A program made the position numbers and the translations under genes. DNA of 12,527 bases, taken from an uncultured Rhodospirillales bacterium. GTDB lineage: Bacteria > Pseudomonadota > Alphaproteobacteria > ATCC43930 > CGMCC-115725. Location of the stretch: contig CAIUCF010000732.1 of the NCBI GenBank assembly GCA_903897565.1, positions 1 to 12,527 on the forward strand, written 5' to 3'. Shown here piece by piece: positions 1 to 6,562 of the stretch; position 1 is the stretch's first letter, and each line of letters begins with the position of its first letter. The notes below the pieces were generated by a model. That model was not told the DNA's origin and ran no database searches. It saw only the letters and a program-made list of their open reading frames with translations.

Positions 1-403
1 GCAATGTGCCGTCCGCCGCGAGTTCCATCGTGGCGCGATAGGTATCGCCGTCGTCGGGATTGTAGATCCAGCCCCCGCCCCAGTGGTTCGGGGCATCGGC
101 GACAAAGCCGCCGAGCACCGGCGCGCCGCAGACGCGACGGCCACGCAGATGGTCATCCTTGTTCAGGACATCGGCCTCTGGCAATCCGGCCTCGGTGAGG
201 GGGTGCAGCAGCCAACGGATCGAGCCGCACAGGGTCGCGGGATCCGCGCCGCAGCGCTCGAAGCGAATGCCGGCGCGTCCCGTGCCGTCGAGCCACCAGC
301 CGTCGAGGGCGGGCGGTGGCGGCGCTGCTTCGGCGCGCGCGCCCATCGTCAGGGCGAGCCCGGCGAGCAGGATGATGCCCGTGGCAGGATCACGGTAGGA
401 CAT
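1..403 (-). CDS. DUF2147 family exported protein (C-terminus cut by window edge)
   Basis: The minus-strand frame stays open from an ATG at 403-401 to the left edge, giving 134 residues with no stop. Residues 1 to about 26 form a signal peptide: a short polar start, a hydrophobic stretch GIILLAGLALTMG, then an Ala-rich cleavage region (ARAEA). The mature part follows the DUF2147 pattern: an opening GWW (LDGWWLDGTG), a Cys pair region (ERCGADPATLCGSIRWL), a D-x-x-N stretch (DVLNKDDHLRGR), then GGGWIYNPDDGDTYRATMEL, which matches the family's conserved W-x-G-G-x-I-Y-x-P-x-D-G-x-x-Y block. The family is exported or periplasmic and its biochemical role is unknown. A purine-rich stretch (AGGGAAGAA, 420-412) precedes the start. 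The gene is divergent from fadD and has a copy of the putative operator about 40 nt upstream of its start, so it may share the regulator. The family call is fairly firm; the function is not known. Confidence 0.8.
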   Translation of the reverse strand, partial: MSYRDPATGIILLAGLALTMGARAEAAPPPPALDGWWLDGTGRAGIRFERCGADPATLCGSIRWLLHPLTEAGLPEADVLNKDDHLRGRRVCGAPVLGGFVADAPNHWGGGWIYNPDDGDTYRATMELAADGTL

Positions 404-440
404 GGCGGGCGTTCTTCCCTCCCCGGGGGCTGCGCTTTGG

Positions 441-456
441 CTAACCTATACGTCAA
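441..456 (-). promoter_or_regulatory. Putative MerR-family operator, copy A (upstream of DUF2147 gene)
   Basis: Read on the minus strand this is TTGACGTATAGGTTAG. Its first 12 bases are identical to the copy before the merR-type gene (2521-2532). It lies about 40 nt upstream of the DUF2147 start codon, where a promoter would be expected. The assignment rests on the repeat and on its position; binding is inferred. Confidence 0.5.
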
Positions 457-572
457 GTGGGGAGACTAGAAGACGGTCTGCGGGTTTGCAAGCACCTGAT
501 CATGTCCGATGCAATCGGGAACCCGGCGGGAAATCGGGACTTGCACAAATGTGGCGGCTCGTTATTTTTGCC

Positions 573-588
573 ATTCCGTATACGTAAA
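573..588 (-). promoter_or_regulatory. Putative MerR-family operator, copy B (fadD promoter)
   Basis: Read on the minus strand this is TTTACGTATACGGAAT, matching 13 of 16 positions of copy C at 2521-2536. It is the most symmetric copy, with 6 of 8 base pairs matching across a dyad centred on CGTATACG. It ends where the -35 box belonging to TATAAT at 606-611 would lie, so a protein bound here would compete with RNA polymerase. It resembles the ACGT-containing palindrome I recall for LiuR, a MerR-family regulator of acyl-CoA catabolism in proteobacteria. Binding is inferred. Confidence 0.55.
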
Positions 589-611
589 CAAAATGTCTTA
601 TGAAGTATAAT
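583..611 (+). promoter_or_regulatory. Probable fadD promoter (perfect -10, weak -35)
   Basis: TATAAT at 606-611 is a perfect sigma-70 type -10 box, a rare hexamer in DNA this GC-rich. At 17-bp spacing the -35 position (583-588) reads CGTAAA, a poor match, and overlaps operator copy B. A weak -35 under a regulator site fits a controlled promoter. Transcription would begin near 618, leaving a leader of about 170 nt before the chosen fadD start. Confidence 0.45.
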
Positions 612-789
612 GAGATGCCGATAATGGCGTCAGATGACGGGAGTGGCAGGTGCAATCGGGATCCAGGAAATTCCTTCTTTGCGGCGAACGAGCGAGTCCG
701 GGTTCGCCCTCAATTCTAGCGATTGCGTCGCGCGTGCCGACACCGCTATCCTGCCTGATCGGGCACTCAAGAACAGACGGAAAGCGTCG

Positions 790-2469
790 ATGACATTGCC
801 TAATTCCATGAACACTGCCGCGACCATTCCGGTGTGTCCGGTCTTTGATTATCTCGACAAGGCGGCCGCAAACTATCCAGAGGCCCGGGCGATCGAATTC
901 CTGGGGCGACGCTGGACCTACCGCGCACTCGGCAAGCTGGTCGACCGGGCGGCGCGCGGTCTGCAGGATCTCGGCGTCAAGCGCGGCGTCAATGTCGGCC
1001 TGTGCCTGCCCAATACGCCCTACTCGGTCATCTTTTATTTCGCGATCCTGAAGGCCGGCGGCACGGTGGTGAACTTCAACCCGCTCTATGTCGAGCGCGA
1101 GTTGCTGAACCAGATCAAGGATTCCGAAACCCGGATCATGGTCACCATCGACCTGCCGATGATCTACGACAAGCTCGCGGCGGTCGCCGAGGAATCCGGT
1201 CTCGGCCATATCGTCATGTGTCCGATGGCGGCAATCCTCCCCGCGACGAAAGGCGTGCTCTATCGCGTCCTGAAACGTTCGAGCCAGGCGCGGCCCAAGG
1301 ATGACGGCCGCACCATCTCCTATAAGCAGATCATGGCCTCGACCAAGCCGCCGGCCCCGGTCACGGTCAATCCGCTCGAGGATATCGCGGTGCTCCAGTA
1401 CACCGGCGGTACGACCGGCGTGCCCAAGGGAGCCATGCTCACCCATGGCAATCTCTCGGCCAATTGTGAGCAGATCGCCAGCAATCTCGGCGACGAGCCG
1501 CCGGCGACCGAGCGGATCCTGGGCATCCTGCCGTTCTTCCACGTCTTCGCCATGACCTGTGTGATGAATTTCGCGGTCCGGGTGGCCGCCGAAATCATCC
1601 TGCTGCCGAAATTCGACGTCAACGAGGCGATCGACGCGATCGAGAAGAAGCGGCCGACGATGGTGCCGGGGGTGCCGACCCTGTTCGCCGCGCTCAGCGC
1701 CGGCGCCGAGAAGCGCAAGGCCGACATGTCGTCGATCCGCATGTGCATGTCCGGCGGCGCCGGCCTGCCCCAGGAAATCCGCACGCGCTTCGAAAAGATC
1801 ACCGGCTGCCGGTTGTTCGAGGGCTACGGCTTGTCGGAGACCTCCCCGGTGGTCACCGTGAACCCGGTCGAGGCGATCCGCGACGGCTCGGCGGGCATTC
1901 CCCTGCCCGGCACGACGATCGAGATTCGCGACATCAACGACGTCAACAAGATCCTGCCGCAAGGCGAACGCGGCGAGATCTGCATCCGCGGCCCGCAGGT
2001 CATGGCCGGTTACTGGCGGCGCCCCGAGGAGACGGCGAACGTCATGATCGACGGGGCGCTGCGAACCGGCGATGTCGGCTTCGTCGGCCATGACGGCTAT
2101 CTCTTCATCGTCGACCGGATCAAGGATCTGATCATCTGCAGCGGCTACAACGTCTATCCGAACGTGCTTGAAGAAGCGCTGTACGAGCATCCGGCGGTTC
2201 ATGAGGTGCTGGTGATCGGCATTCCCGACGAATATCGCGGCCAGGCGCCCAAAGCCTTCGTCACCTTGAAGCCGAACATGACGGCGACGCCGGCGGAATT
2301 GCTCGAGCATATTTCCAACTACGTCTCCAAGATCGAGATCCCCAAGGAGATCGAAATCCGCGACACCCTGCCCCGCACCGCGGTCGGCAAGCTGTCGCGC
2401 AAGGAACTCGTGGCCGAGGAGGTTGCGAAGGCGCAGGCCATGATCGCCGATATCAAGAAGTCGGCCTGA
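790..2469 (+). CDS. fadD: Long-chain fatty acid--CoA ligase (acyl-CoA synthetase)
   Basis: This cytoplasmic enzyme activates free fatty acids with ATP and CoA, through an acyl-AMP intermediate, to acyl-CoA, the entry step of beta-oxidation. At 559 residues it is normal length for FadD. All adenylating-enzyme core motifs are present: the phosphate loop YTGGTTGVPKG (204-214), GYGLSETSP (345-353), RTGD (425-428), the FACS signature region VDRIKDLIICSGYNVYP (441-457), and PRTAVGKLSRKEL with the catalytic lysine at K534. The start at ATG 790 is chosen because GGAAAG lies 5 nt upstream and homology begins here; the frame extends to 634 without recognisable sequence, and ATG 808 is an alternative. 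It is followed after 75 nt by the MerR-type gene and then the rest of the pathway. The operator-like site at 573-588 and TATAAT at 606-611 suggest regulated transcription. Exact chain-length preference cannot be read from sequence. Confidence 0.92.
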   Translation: MTLPNSMNTAATIPVCPVFDYLDKAAANYPEARAIEFLGRRWTYRALGKLVDRAARGLQDLGVKRGVNVGLCLPNTPYSVIFYFAILKAGGTVVNFNPLYVERELLNQIKDSETRIMVTIDLPMIYDKLAAVAEESGLGHIVMCPMAAILPATKGVLYRVLKRSSQARPKDDGRTISYKQIMASTKPPAPVTVNPLEDIAVLQYTGGTTGVPKGAMLTHGNLSANCEQIASNLGDEPPATERILGILPFFHVFAMTCVMNFAVRVAAEIILLPKFDVNEAIDAIEKKRPTMVPGVPTLFAALSAGAEKRKADMSSIRMCMSGGAGLPQEIRTRFEKITGCRLFEGYGLSETSPVVTVNPVEAIRDGSAGIPLPGTTIEIRDINDVNKILPQGERGEICIRGPQVMAGYWRRPEETANVMIDGALRTGDVGFVGHDGYLFIVDRIKDLIICSGYNVYPNVLEEALYEHPAVHEVLVIGIPDEYRGQAPKAFVTLKPNMTATPAELLEHISNYVSKIEIPKEIEIRDTLPRTAVGKLSRKELVAEEVAKAQAMIADIKKSA

Positions 2470-2520
2470 CGCGATTACACCTTGAAATCTGCCGCCTGAC
2501 GTGGTTATTTGGTCACTTAG

Positions 2521-2536
2521 TTGACGTATAGGGAAA
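2521..2536 (+). promoter_or_regulatory. Putative MerR-family operator, copy C (upstream of the merR gene)
   Basis: TTGACGTATAGGGAAA lies 8 nt before the start codon of the MerR-type regulator and overlaps its probable ribosome binding site (AGGGAA). It shares 12 consecutive bases with copy A and 13 of 16 with copy B. In this position it would give negative autoregulation. If TATAGG (2527-2532) also acts as a -10 box, the transcript would have a very short leader. Binding is inferred from the repeat and from proximity to a regulator gene. Confidence 0.5.
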
Positions 2537-2544
2537 CCTGATCG

Positions 2545-2997
2545 ATGTCCAAAGCGAAAAGCTCGAGCGTCGTAGATATATCGGGGGTCGAAGACTTCCT
2601 CACGGTCACCCAGCTGGCCGAGGCCCTCGGGGTCACGGCGCGGACGATCCGGTTCTACGAGGACAAGGGCCTGATCACGCCGCGACGTGCGGGCAACACC
2701 CGGATCTACGCCCCGCGCGACCGCGCCCGCATGGTGCTGATCCTGCGCGGCAAGCGGCTCGGCTTCTCGCTGCGCGATATCAAGCTCTATCTCGACCTCT
2801 ACGAAATGGACCCGCTGCACGAATTGCAGAACAAGGTCCTCTTGAAGGGCGTCCGCGAACGCATTGCCCGCCTGACCGACCAGCGCGAGGCGCTCGAGCA
2901 GACCCTGGCCGGGCTATACGAAATGGAAAAGCTGGCACAGGAGGCGCTCGACCAGAGCGGCTGGGCAGCCAAGAAGCGCAAGTCTTCGGACAAATAG
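2545..2997 (+). CDS. MerR-family transcriptional regulator (likely acyl-CoA-responsive, LiuR-like)
   Basis: The protein has 150 residues. Residues 19-88 form the MerR winged helix-turn-helix: LTVTQLAEALGVTARTIRFY, then EDKGLITPRRAGNTRIYAPRDRARMVLILRGKRLGFSLRDIKLYL. Residues about 92-135 form a leucine-rich helix (VRERIARLTDQREALEQTLA) typical of the MerR dimerising coiled coil. The tail is basic (AAKKRKSSDK). There is not one cysteine in the protein, which argues against the metal- and redox-sensing branches. MerR proteins next to acyl-CoA genes, such as LiuR, respond to CoA thioesters of fatty or branched-chain acids. The gene sits between fadD and fadA on the same strand, and the shared motif at 441-456, 573-588 and 2521-2536 is the likely target. 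The start at 2545 follows AGGGAA with a 9-10 nt gap. Family is firm; ligand and regulon are inferred. Confidence 0.9.
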   Translation: MSKAKSSSVVDISGVEDFLTVTQLAEALGVTARTIRFYEDKGLITPRRAGNTRIYAPRDRARMVLILRGKRLGFSLRDIKLYLDLYEMDPLHELQNKVLLKGVRERIARLTDQREALEQTLAGLYEMEKLAQEALDQSGWAAKKRKSSDK

Positions 2998-3091
2998 GGC
3001 CGGCGACGTCGTCAATGCGACCCGAGGCCGGCGGATCACGCCCGCCTCGCCGCGCCGGAATACCATCGAGACTGTTTTCGGGAGTTCAAAA

Positions 3092-4228
3092 ATGACATCC
3101 GTTGTGATCGCCGGCTATGTCCGGTCGCCCTTCACCCTCGCCACCAAGGGCGCGCTCGCCCGGGTGCGGGCCGACGATCTTGCGACCCAGGTGGTCCGCG
3201 CGCTGGTCGAGCGCACCGGCGTGGTGCCCGCCGATCTCGAAGATCTGATCCTCGGCTGCGCCTTTCCGGAAGGCGAGCAGGGCTTCAATCTTGCCCGTCT
3301 GCTGGTGCTGGCAGCCGATCTGCCGCTCTCGGTCGGCGGCACCACGATCAACCGCTTCTGCGGCTCGTCGATGCAGTCGATCCATAACGCCGCCGGTCAG
3401 ATCTTCATGGGGGCCGGTGAGGCCTTCCTCGCCGTCGGCGTCGAAAGCATGAGCCGGGTACCGATGCAGGGCTTCAACCCGCTGCCGAGCCCAGCCCTGT
3501 TCGCCAAGATGCCGGCCGCCTATATTGGCATGGGCGACACTGCCGAGAACGTCGCCAAGCGCTGGGAGATCTCCCGCGCTGAGCAGGAAGCCTTCGCCGT
3601 GCGCAGCCATCAGAAGGCCGCCGCCGCGCAGAAGGCTGGATTGCTGGCCGCCGAGATTGTCGCGATCACGGCCAAGTCCGGCACGATCGACGCCGATGGT
3701 TGCATTCGCCCCGATACTTCGGCCGAGGGACTCGCTGGGCTGAAGCCGGCCTTCAGCCAGACCGGGACCGTCACCGCGGGCACCTCGTCGCCGCTGACCG
3801 ACGGCGCCTCAGCCGTGCTGGTGACCAGCGAGGAATACGCCAATCGCCACGGGTTGAAGCCGCTCGCGCGGATCAAGAGCGTCGCGATTGCCGGCTGCGC
3901 GCCCGAGATCATGGGCATCGGTCCGGTTGGCGCCTCGCGCAAGGCGCTGGCGCGCGCCGGCCTGACGATCGATCAGATCGATCGGGTCGAGTTGAACGAA
4001 GCCTTCGCCAGCCAGGCCCTGGCCTGCATGCGCGACCTCGGCATCCCTGAGGAGAAGGTGAATCTCGATGGCGGCGCCATCGCGCTCGGCCACCCGCTTG
4101 GCGCCACCGGCGCCCGCATTACCGGCAAGGCGGCGAGCCTGCTGCAGCGCACCGGCGGCAAATACGCGCTGGCGACCCAGTGCATCGGCGGCGGCCAGGG
4201 CATCGCGACGGTGCTGGAGCGCATCTGA
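3092..4228 (+). CDS. fadA: Acetyl-CoA C-acyltransferase (3-ketoacyl-CoA thiolase)
   Basis: The enzyme cleaves 3-ketoacyl-CoA with CoA to give acetyl-CoA and a shortened acyl-CoA, the last step of each beta-oxidation turn. The length of 378 residues is slightly short for the family (about 390) but complete. The nucleophilic cysteine is C90 in NRFCGSSMQSI. Further hallmarks are NEAFA (302-306), GHPLGATGAR with H334, and the second catalytic cysteine C364 in QCIGGGQG. The start at 3092 has GGGAG about 8 nt upstream. The stop codon overlaps the start of the next gene (TGATG at 4226-4230), so the two are translationally coupled, as expected for subunits of one pathway. The gap of 94 nt after merR shows no clear terminator. 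A biosynthetic acetoacetyl-CoA thiolase cannot be excluded from sequence alone, but the neighbours argue for a degradative role. Confidence 0.93.
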   Translation: MTSVVIAGYVRSPFTLATKGALARVRADDLATQVVRALVERTGVVPADLEDLILGCAFPEGEQGFNLARLLVLAADLPLSVGGTTINRFCGSSMQSIHNAAGQIFMGAGEAFLAVGVESMSRVPMQGFNPLPSPALFAKMPAAYIGMGDTAENVAKRWEISRAEQEAFAVRSHQKAAAAQKAGLLAAEIVAITAKSGTIDADGCIRPDTSAEGLAGLKPAFSQTGTVTAGTSSPLTDGASAVLVTSEEYANRHGLKPLARIKSVAIAGCAPEIMGIGPVGASRKALARAGLTIDQIDRVELNEAFASQALACMRDLGIPEEKVNLDGGAIALGHPLGATGARITGKAASLLQRTGGKYALATQCIGGGQGIATVLERI

Positions 4229-6552
4229 TGGCCGAAATCAACAAGGTCGCCGTCATCGGCGCCGGGGTGATGGGGGCTGCGATCGCGGCCCATGTCGCCA
4301 ATGCGGGCGTGCCCGTGCTGCTGCTCGACATCGTCCCCGCGGGCGCCAAGTCGCGCAACATGCTCGCCGAGGGCGCGATCGCCAAGATGCTCAAGACCGA
4401 TCCGGCGCCCTTCATGGGCGCGGCGGCGGCCAAGCTGGTGAAGCCGGGCAATATCGAGGACGACCTTGCCGCGCTTTCCGAGTGCGACTGGATCATCGAA
4501 GCCGTGGTGGAGCGGCTCGACATCAAGCAGGCGCTCTACGCCAAGATCGAGACGGTCCGGAAATCCGGCGCGATGGTATCGTCGAACACCTCGACGATCC
4601 CGCTCCATAATCTTCTCGAAGGCTTGCCGACGAGTTTCGCCAGCGCCTTCCTGATCACCCATTTCTTCAACCCGCCGCGCTATATGCGATTGCTGGAGAT
4701 CGTCACCGGTCCGGCGAGCGATCCAGGCGGCGTCGCCAGGGTCTGCGACTTCGCCGACAAGAAGCTCGGCAAGACTCTGGTCAATTGCAATGATTCGCCC
4801 GGCTTCATTGCCAATCGTCTGGGTGTGTTCTGGCTGCAGACCGGCGTCATCGAGGCGATCGACCGCAAGGTCACGGTCGAGGCTGCCGACGCACTGATCG
4901 GCCGGCCGATGGGGATTCCCAAGACCGGCGTCTTCGGGTTGATCGATCTGGTCGGTCTCGACCTGATGCCGCATATCAACGCCAGCCTGCGCTCGACCCT
5001 CTCCAACGGCGATCCGTTCCACAAGATCGACCGCGAGGTGCCCTCGATTAAGAAGATGATCGCCGAGGGCAATATCGGCCGCAAGGGCAAGGGCGGCTTC
5101 TACCGCATCAACCGCGCCGGGGGCGGCAAACTGGCCGAGACGATCGACCTCGACAGCGGCGAATACCGCCCGACCCGCAAGGTCGAGCTGCCCGAGATCG
5201 CGGCGGCCGGCAAGGATCTGAAGGCGCTGCTCAGCGGTAAGTCGACCCACGCCCAATACGCCTGGAGCGTGCTGAGTCAGACCCTGGCGTATGCCGCGCG
5301 GCTGGTCCCCGAGGCGACCGACACCATCGCGGCGATCGACGACGCCATGCGCCACGGCTATGCCTGGAAATGGGGTCCGTTCGAGATCATCGACATGCTC
5401 GGTGCCGATTGGCTGGTTGCCGGGCTCACGCGCGACGGCGTCGAGGTGCCCGAACTGCTGAGCGGTCTCGGTGGCAAGACATTCTATCGGGTCGAGAACG
5501 GCGTGCGCCAGTTCCTCGGTACCGACGGCGCGTACCACGATATTGTGCGTCCCGAAGGCGTGCTGCTGCTCGAGGACATCAAGCGCAAGTCCAAGCCGAT
5601 CCTCGCCAATGGCTCGGCCAAGCTGTGGGATATCGGCGACGGCGTCGTCTGCCTGGAGTTCACCAGCAAGAGCAATTCCTTCGACGAGCAGATCCTGAAG
5701 CTGCTCGGCCAGACCATCGGGTTGGTGCAGCAGAAGTACAAGGCGCTCGTGGTCTATAACGAGGGCAAGAACTTCTCGGTCGGCGCCAATCTCGGCCTCG
5801 CGCTGTTCGCCGCCAATATCGGCGCCTGGGGCGAAATCGAAAAGCTGGTCGCGGCCGGCCAGGACACTTACAAGGCGCTTAAATACGCTCCCTTCCCGAC
5901 CGTGTCGGCGCCATCGGGCATGGCGCTCGGCGGCGGCTGCGAGATCCTGCTGCACTCCAGCGCCGTCCAGGCCCATGCCGAGTCCTATATCGGTCTGGTC
6001 GAGGCCGGGGTCGGGTTGATCCCGGGCTGGGGGGGCTGCAAGGAGATGCTGACGCGCTGGACGACCTCCGGCTTCCTGCCCAAGGGGCCGATGCCGGCGG
6101 TAGCCAAGGTGTTCGAGACCATCAGCACGGCGACCGTCGCCAAATCGGCGGCCGAGGCGCGCGAACTGCTGTTCCTGCGCCCAAGCGACGGCATCACCAT
6201 GAACCGCGATCGCTTGTTGGCCGATGCCAAGGCGAAAGCCCTGGCGCTGGTCGAGGGCTACGCCCCGCCGAAGCCGGTCGAGCTCAAGCCGGCGGGCGCC
6301 GGGGGAAGGACCGCGCTCAACATCGCCGTCGAGAGCTTCCGCCAGCGCGGCATCGCGACGCCGCATGACGTCGTTGTCGCCGATGCCCTGGCCGAAATCC
6401 TGACGGGCGGCGAGCTCGATCTGGTCGATGTCATGACCGAGGACCAACTGCTCGCACTCGAGCGTCAGGCCTTCATCCGTCTAGCCCGTACCCCTGCGAC
6501 CTTGGCCCGGATCGAGCAGATGCTCACGACCGGCAAGCCGCTGCGCAACTGA
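4228..6552 (+). CDS. fadN: 3-hydroxyacyl-CoA dehydrogenase / enoyl-CoA hydratase fusion (FadN type)
   Basis: This 774-residue bifunctional enzyme hydrates trans-2-enoyl-CoA and oxidises the resulting 3-hydroxyacyl-CoA with NAD. The dehydrogenase comes first: Rossmann motif GAGVMG (11-16), SSNTSTIP, the catalytic pair H145 in THFFNPPR and E157 in LLEIV, then NDSPGFIANR and a C-terminal repeat around YAWKWGPFE (378-386). The hydratase part runs from about 465 to 690, with the oxyanion segment FSVGANL (516-522), E572 in ALGGGCE and E592 in LVEAGVGLIPGWGG. These glutamates are 20 apart, exactly as in E. coli FadB (119 and 139). The domain order is the reverse of FadB and matches Bacillus subtilis FadN, whose N-terminus (VAVIGxGVMGxxIAAHxAN, then VLLLDIVP) is strikingly alike. 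The start at 4228 overlaps the fadA stop by one base; an in-frame ATG at 4180 lies inside fadA and is rejected. The fadE gene follows after 10 nt. Confidence 0.93.
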   Translation: MAEINKVAVIGAGVMGAAIAAHVANAGVPVLLLDIVPAGAKSRNMLAEGAIAKMLKTDPAPFMGAAAAKLVKPGNIEDDLAALSECDWIIEAVVERLDIKQALYAKIETVRKSGAMVSSNTSTIPLHNLLEGLPTSFASAFLITHFFNPPRYMRLLEIVTGPASDPGGVARVCDFADKKLGKTLVNCNDSPGFIANRLGVFWLQTGVIEAIDRKVTVEAADALIGRPMGIPKTGVFGLIDLVGLDLMPHINASLRSTLSNGDPFHKIDREVPSIKKMIAEGNIGRKGKGGFYRINRAGGGKLAETIDLDSGEYRPTRKVELPEIAAAGKDLKALLSGKSTHAQYAWSVLSQTLAYAARLVPEATDTIAAIDDAMRHGYAWKWGPFEIIDMLGADWLVAGLTRDGVEVPELLSGLGGKTFYRVENGVRQFLGTDGAYHDIVRPEGVLLLEDIKRKSKPILANGSAKLWDIGDGVVCLEFTSKSNSFDEQILKLLGQTIGLVQQKYKALVVYNEGKNFSVGANLGLALFAANIGAWGEIEKLVAAGQDTYKALKYAPFPTVSAPSGMALGGGCEILLHSSAVQAHAESYIGLVEAGVGLIPGWGGCKEMLTRWTTSGFLPKGPMPAVAKVFETISTATVAKSAAEARELLFLRPSDGITMNRDRLLADAKAKALALVEGYAPPKPVELKPAGAGGRTALNIAVESFRQRGIATPHDVVVADALAEILTGGELDLVDVMTEDQLLALERQAFIRLARTPATLARIEQMLTTGKPLRN

Positions 6553-6562
6553 GGAAAACCCG

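Larger units (their letters stand above)
404..789. promoter_or_regulatory. Divergent intergenic region between DUF2147 gene and fadD
   Basis: This 386-bp gap separates two divergent genes. It holds two copies of the putative MerR operator (441-456 and 573-588), a perfect TATAAT at 606-611 facing fadD, and an 11-bp direct repeat TGCAATCGGGA at 510-520 and 651-661. The fadD reading frame is open back to an ATG at 634. The 52 residues from 634 to 789 look unlike the start of any acyl-CoA ligase and have no ribosome binding site, so I treat 634-789 as leader. It is noticeably more A/T-rich around 540-615 than the flanking genes, as expected for a promoter. I see no other gene in it. Confidence 0.65.

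Noticed and set aside
83..469. Plus-strand open frame at the left end
   Set aside because: It is antisense to the DUF2147 gene, which has a signal peptide and conserved motifs. The plus-strand product is Arg/Gly-rich without features.
634..789. N-terminal extension of fadD from ATG 634
   Set aside because: The 52 added residues do not resemble an acyl-CoA ligase N-terminus, no ribosome binding site precedes 634, and ATG 790 has a good one.
598..2820. Open frame of 740 codons on the minus strand, antisense to fadD and merR
   Set aside because: It is a shadow of high-GC codon use in the opposite strand. Its translation is rich in Arg, Asp, Gly and His with no recognisable domain, and it spans two genes with full catalytic motifs.
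3004..3015. Possible fourth operator (TTGACGACGTCG on the minus strand) upstream of fadA
   Set aside because: It shares only the TTGACG half with the three good copies and lacks the TATAG/CGG part. It is too weak to claim, though worth scoring with a matrix.
3000..3091. Terminator or separate promoter between merR and fadA
   Set aside because: Only a 4-bp GTCG/CGAC stem is visible, with no T-run, and no convincing -35/-10 pair. The gap is compatible with read-through from merR.
3973..6447. Open frame of 824 codons on the minus strand, antisense to fadA and fadN
   Set aside because: Same effect: composition is Arg/Asp/Gln/Gly-rich and low in complexity, no domain is visible, and it covers the well-supported fadA/fadN junction.
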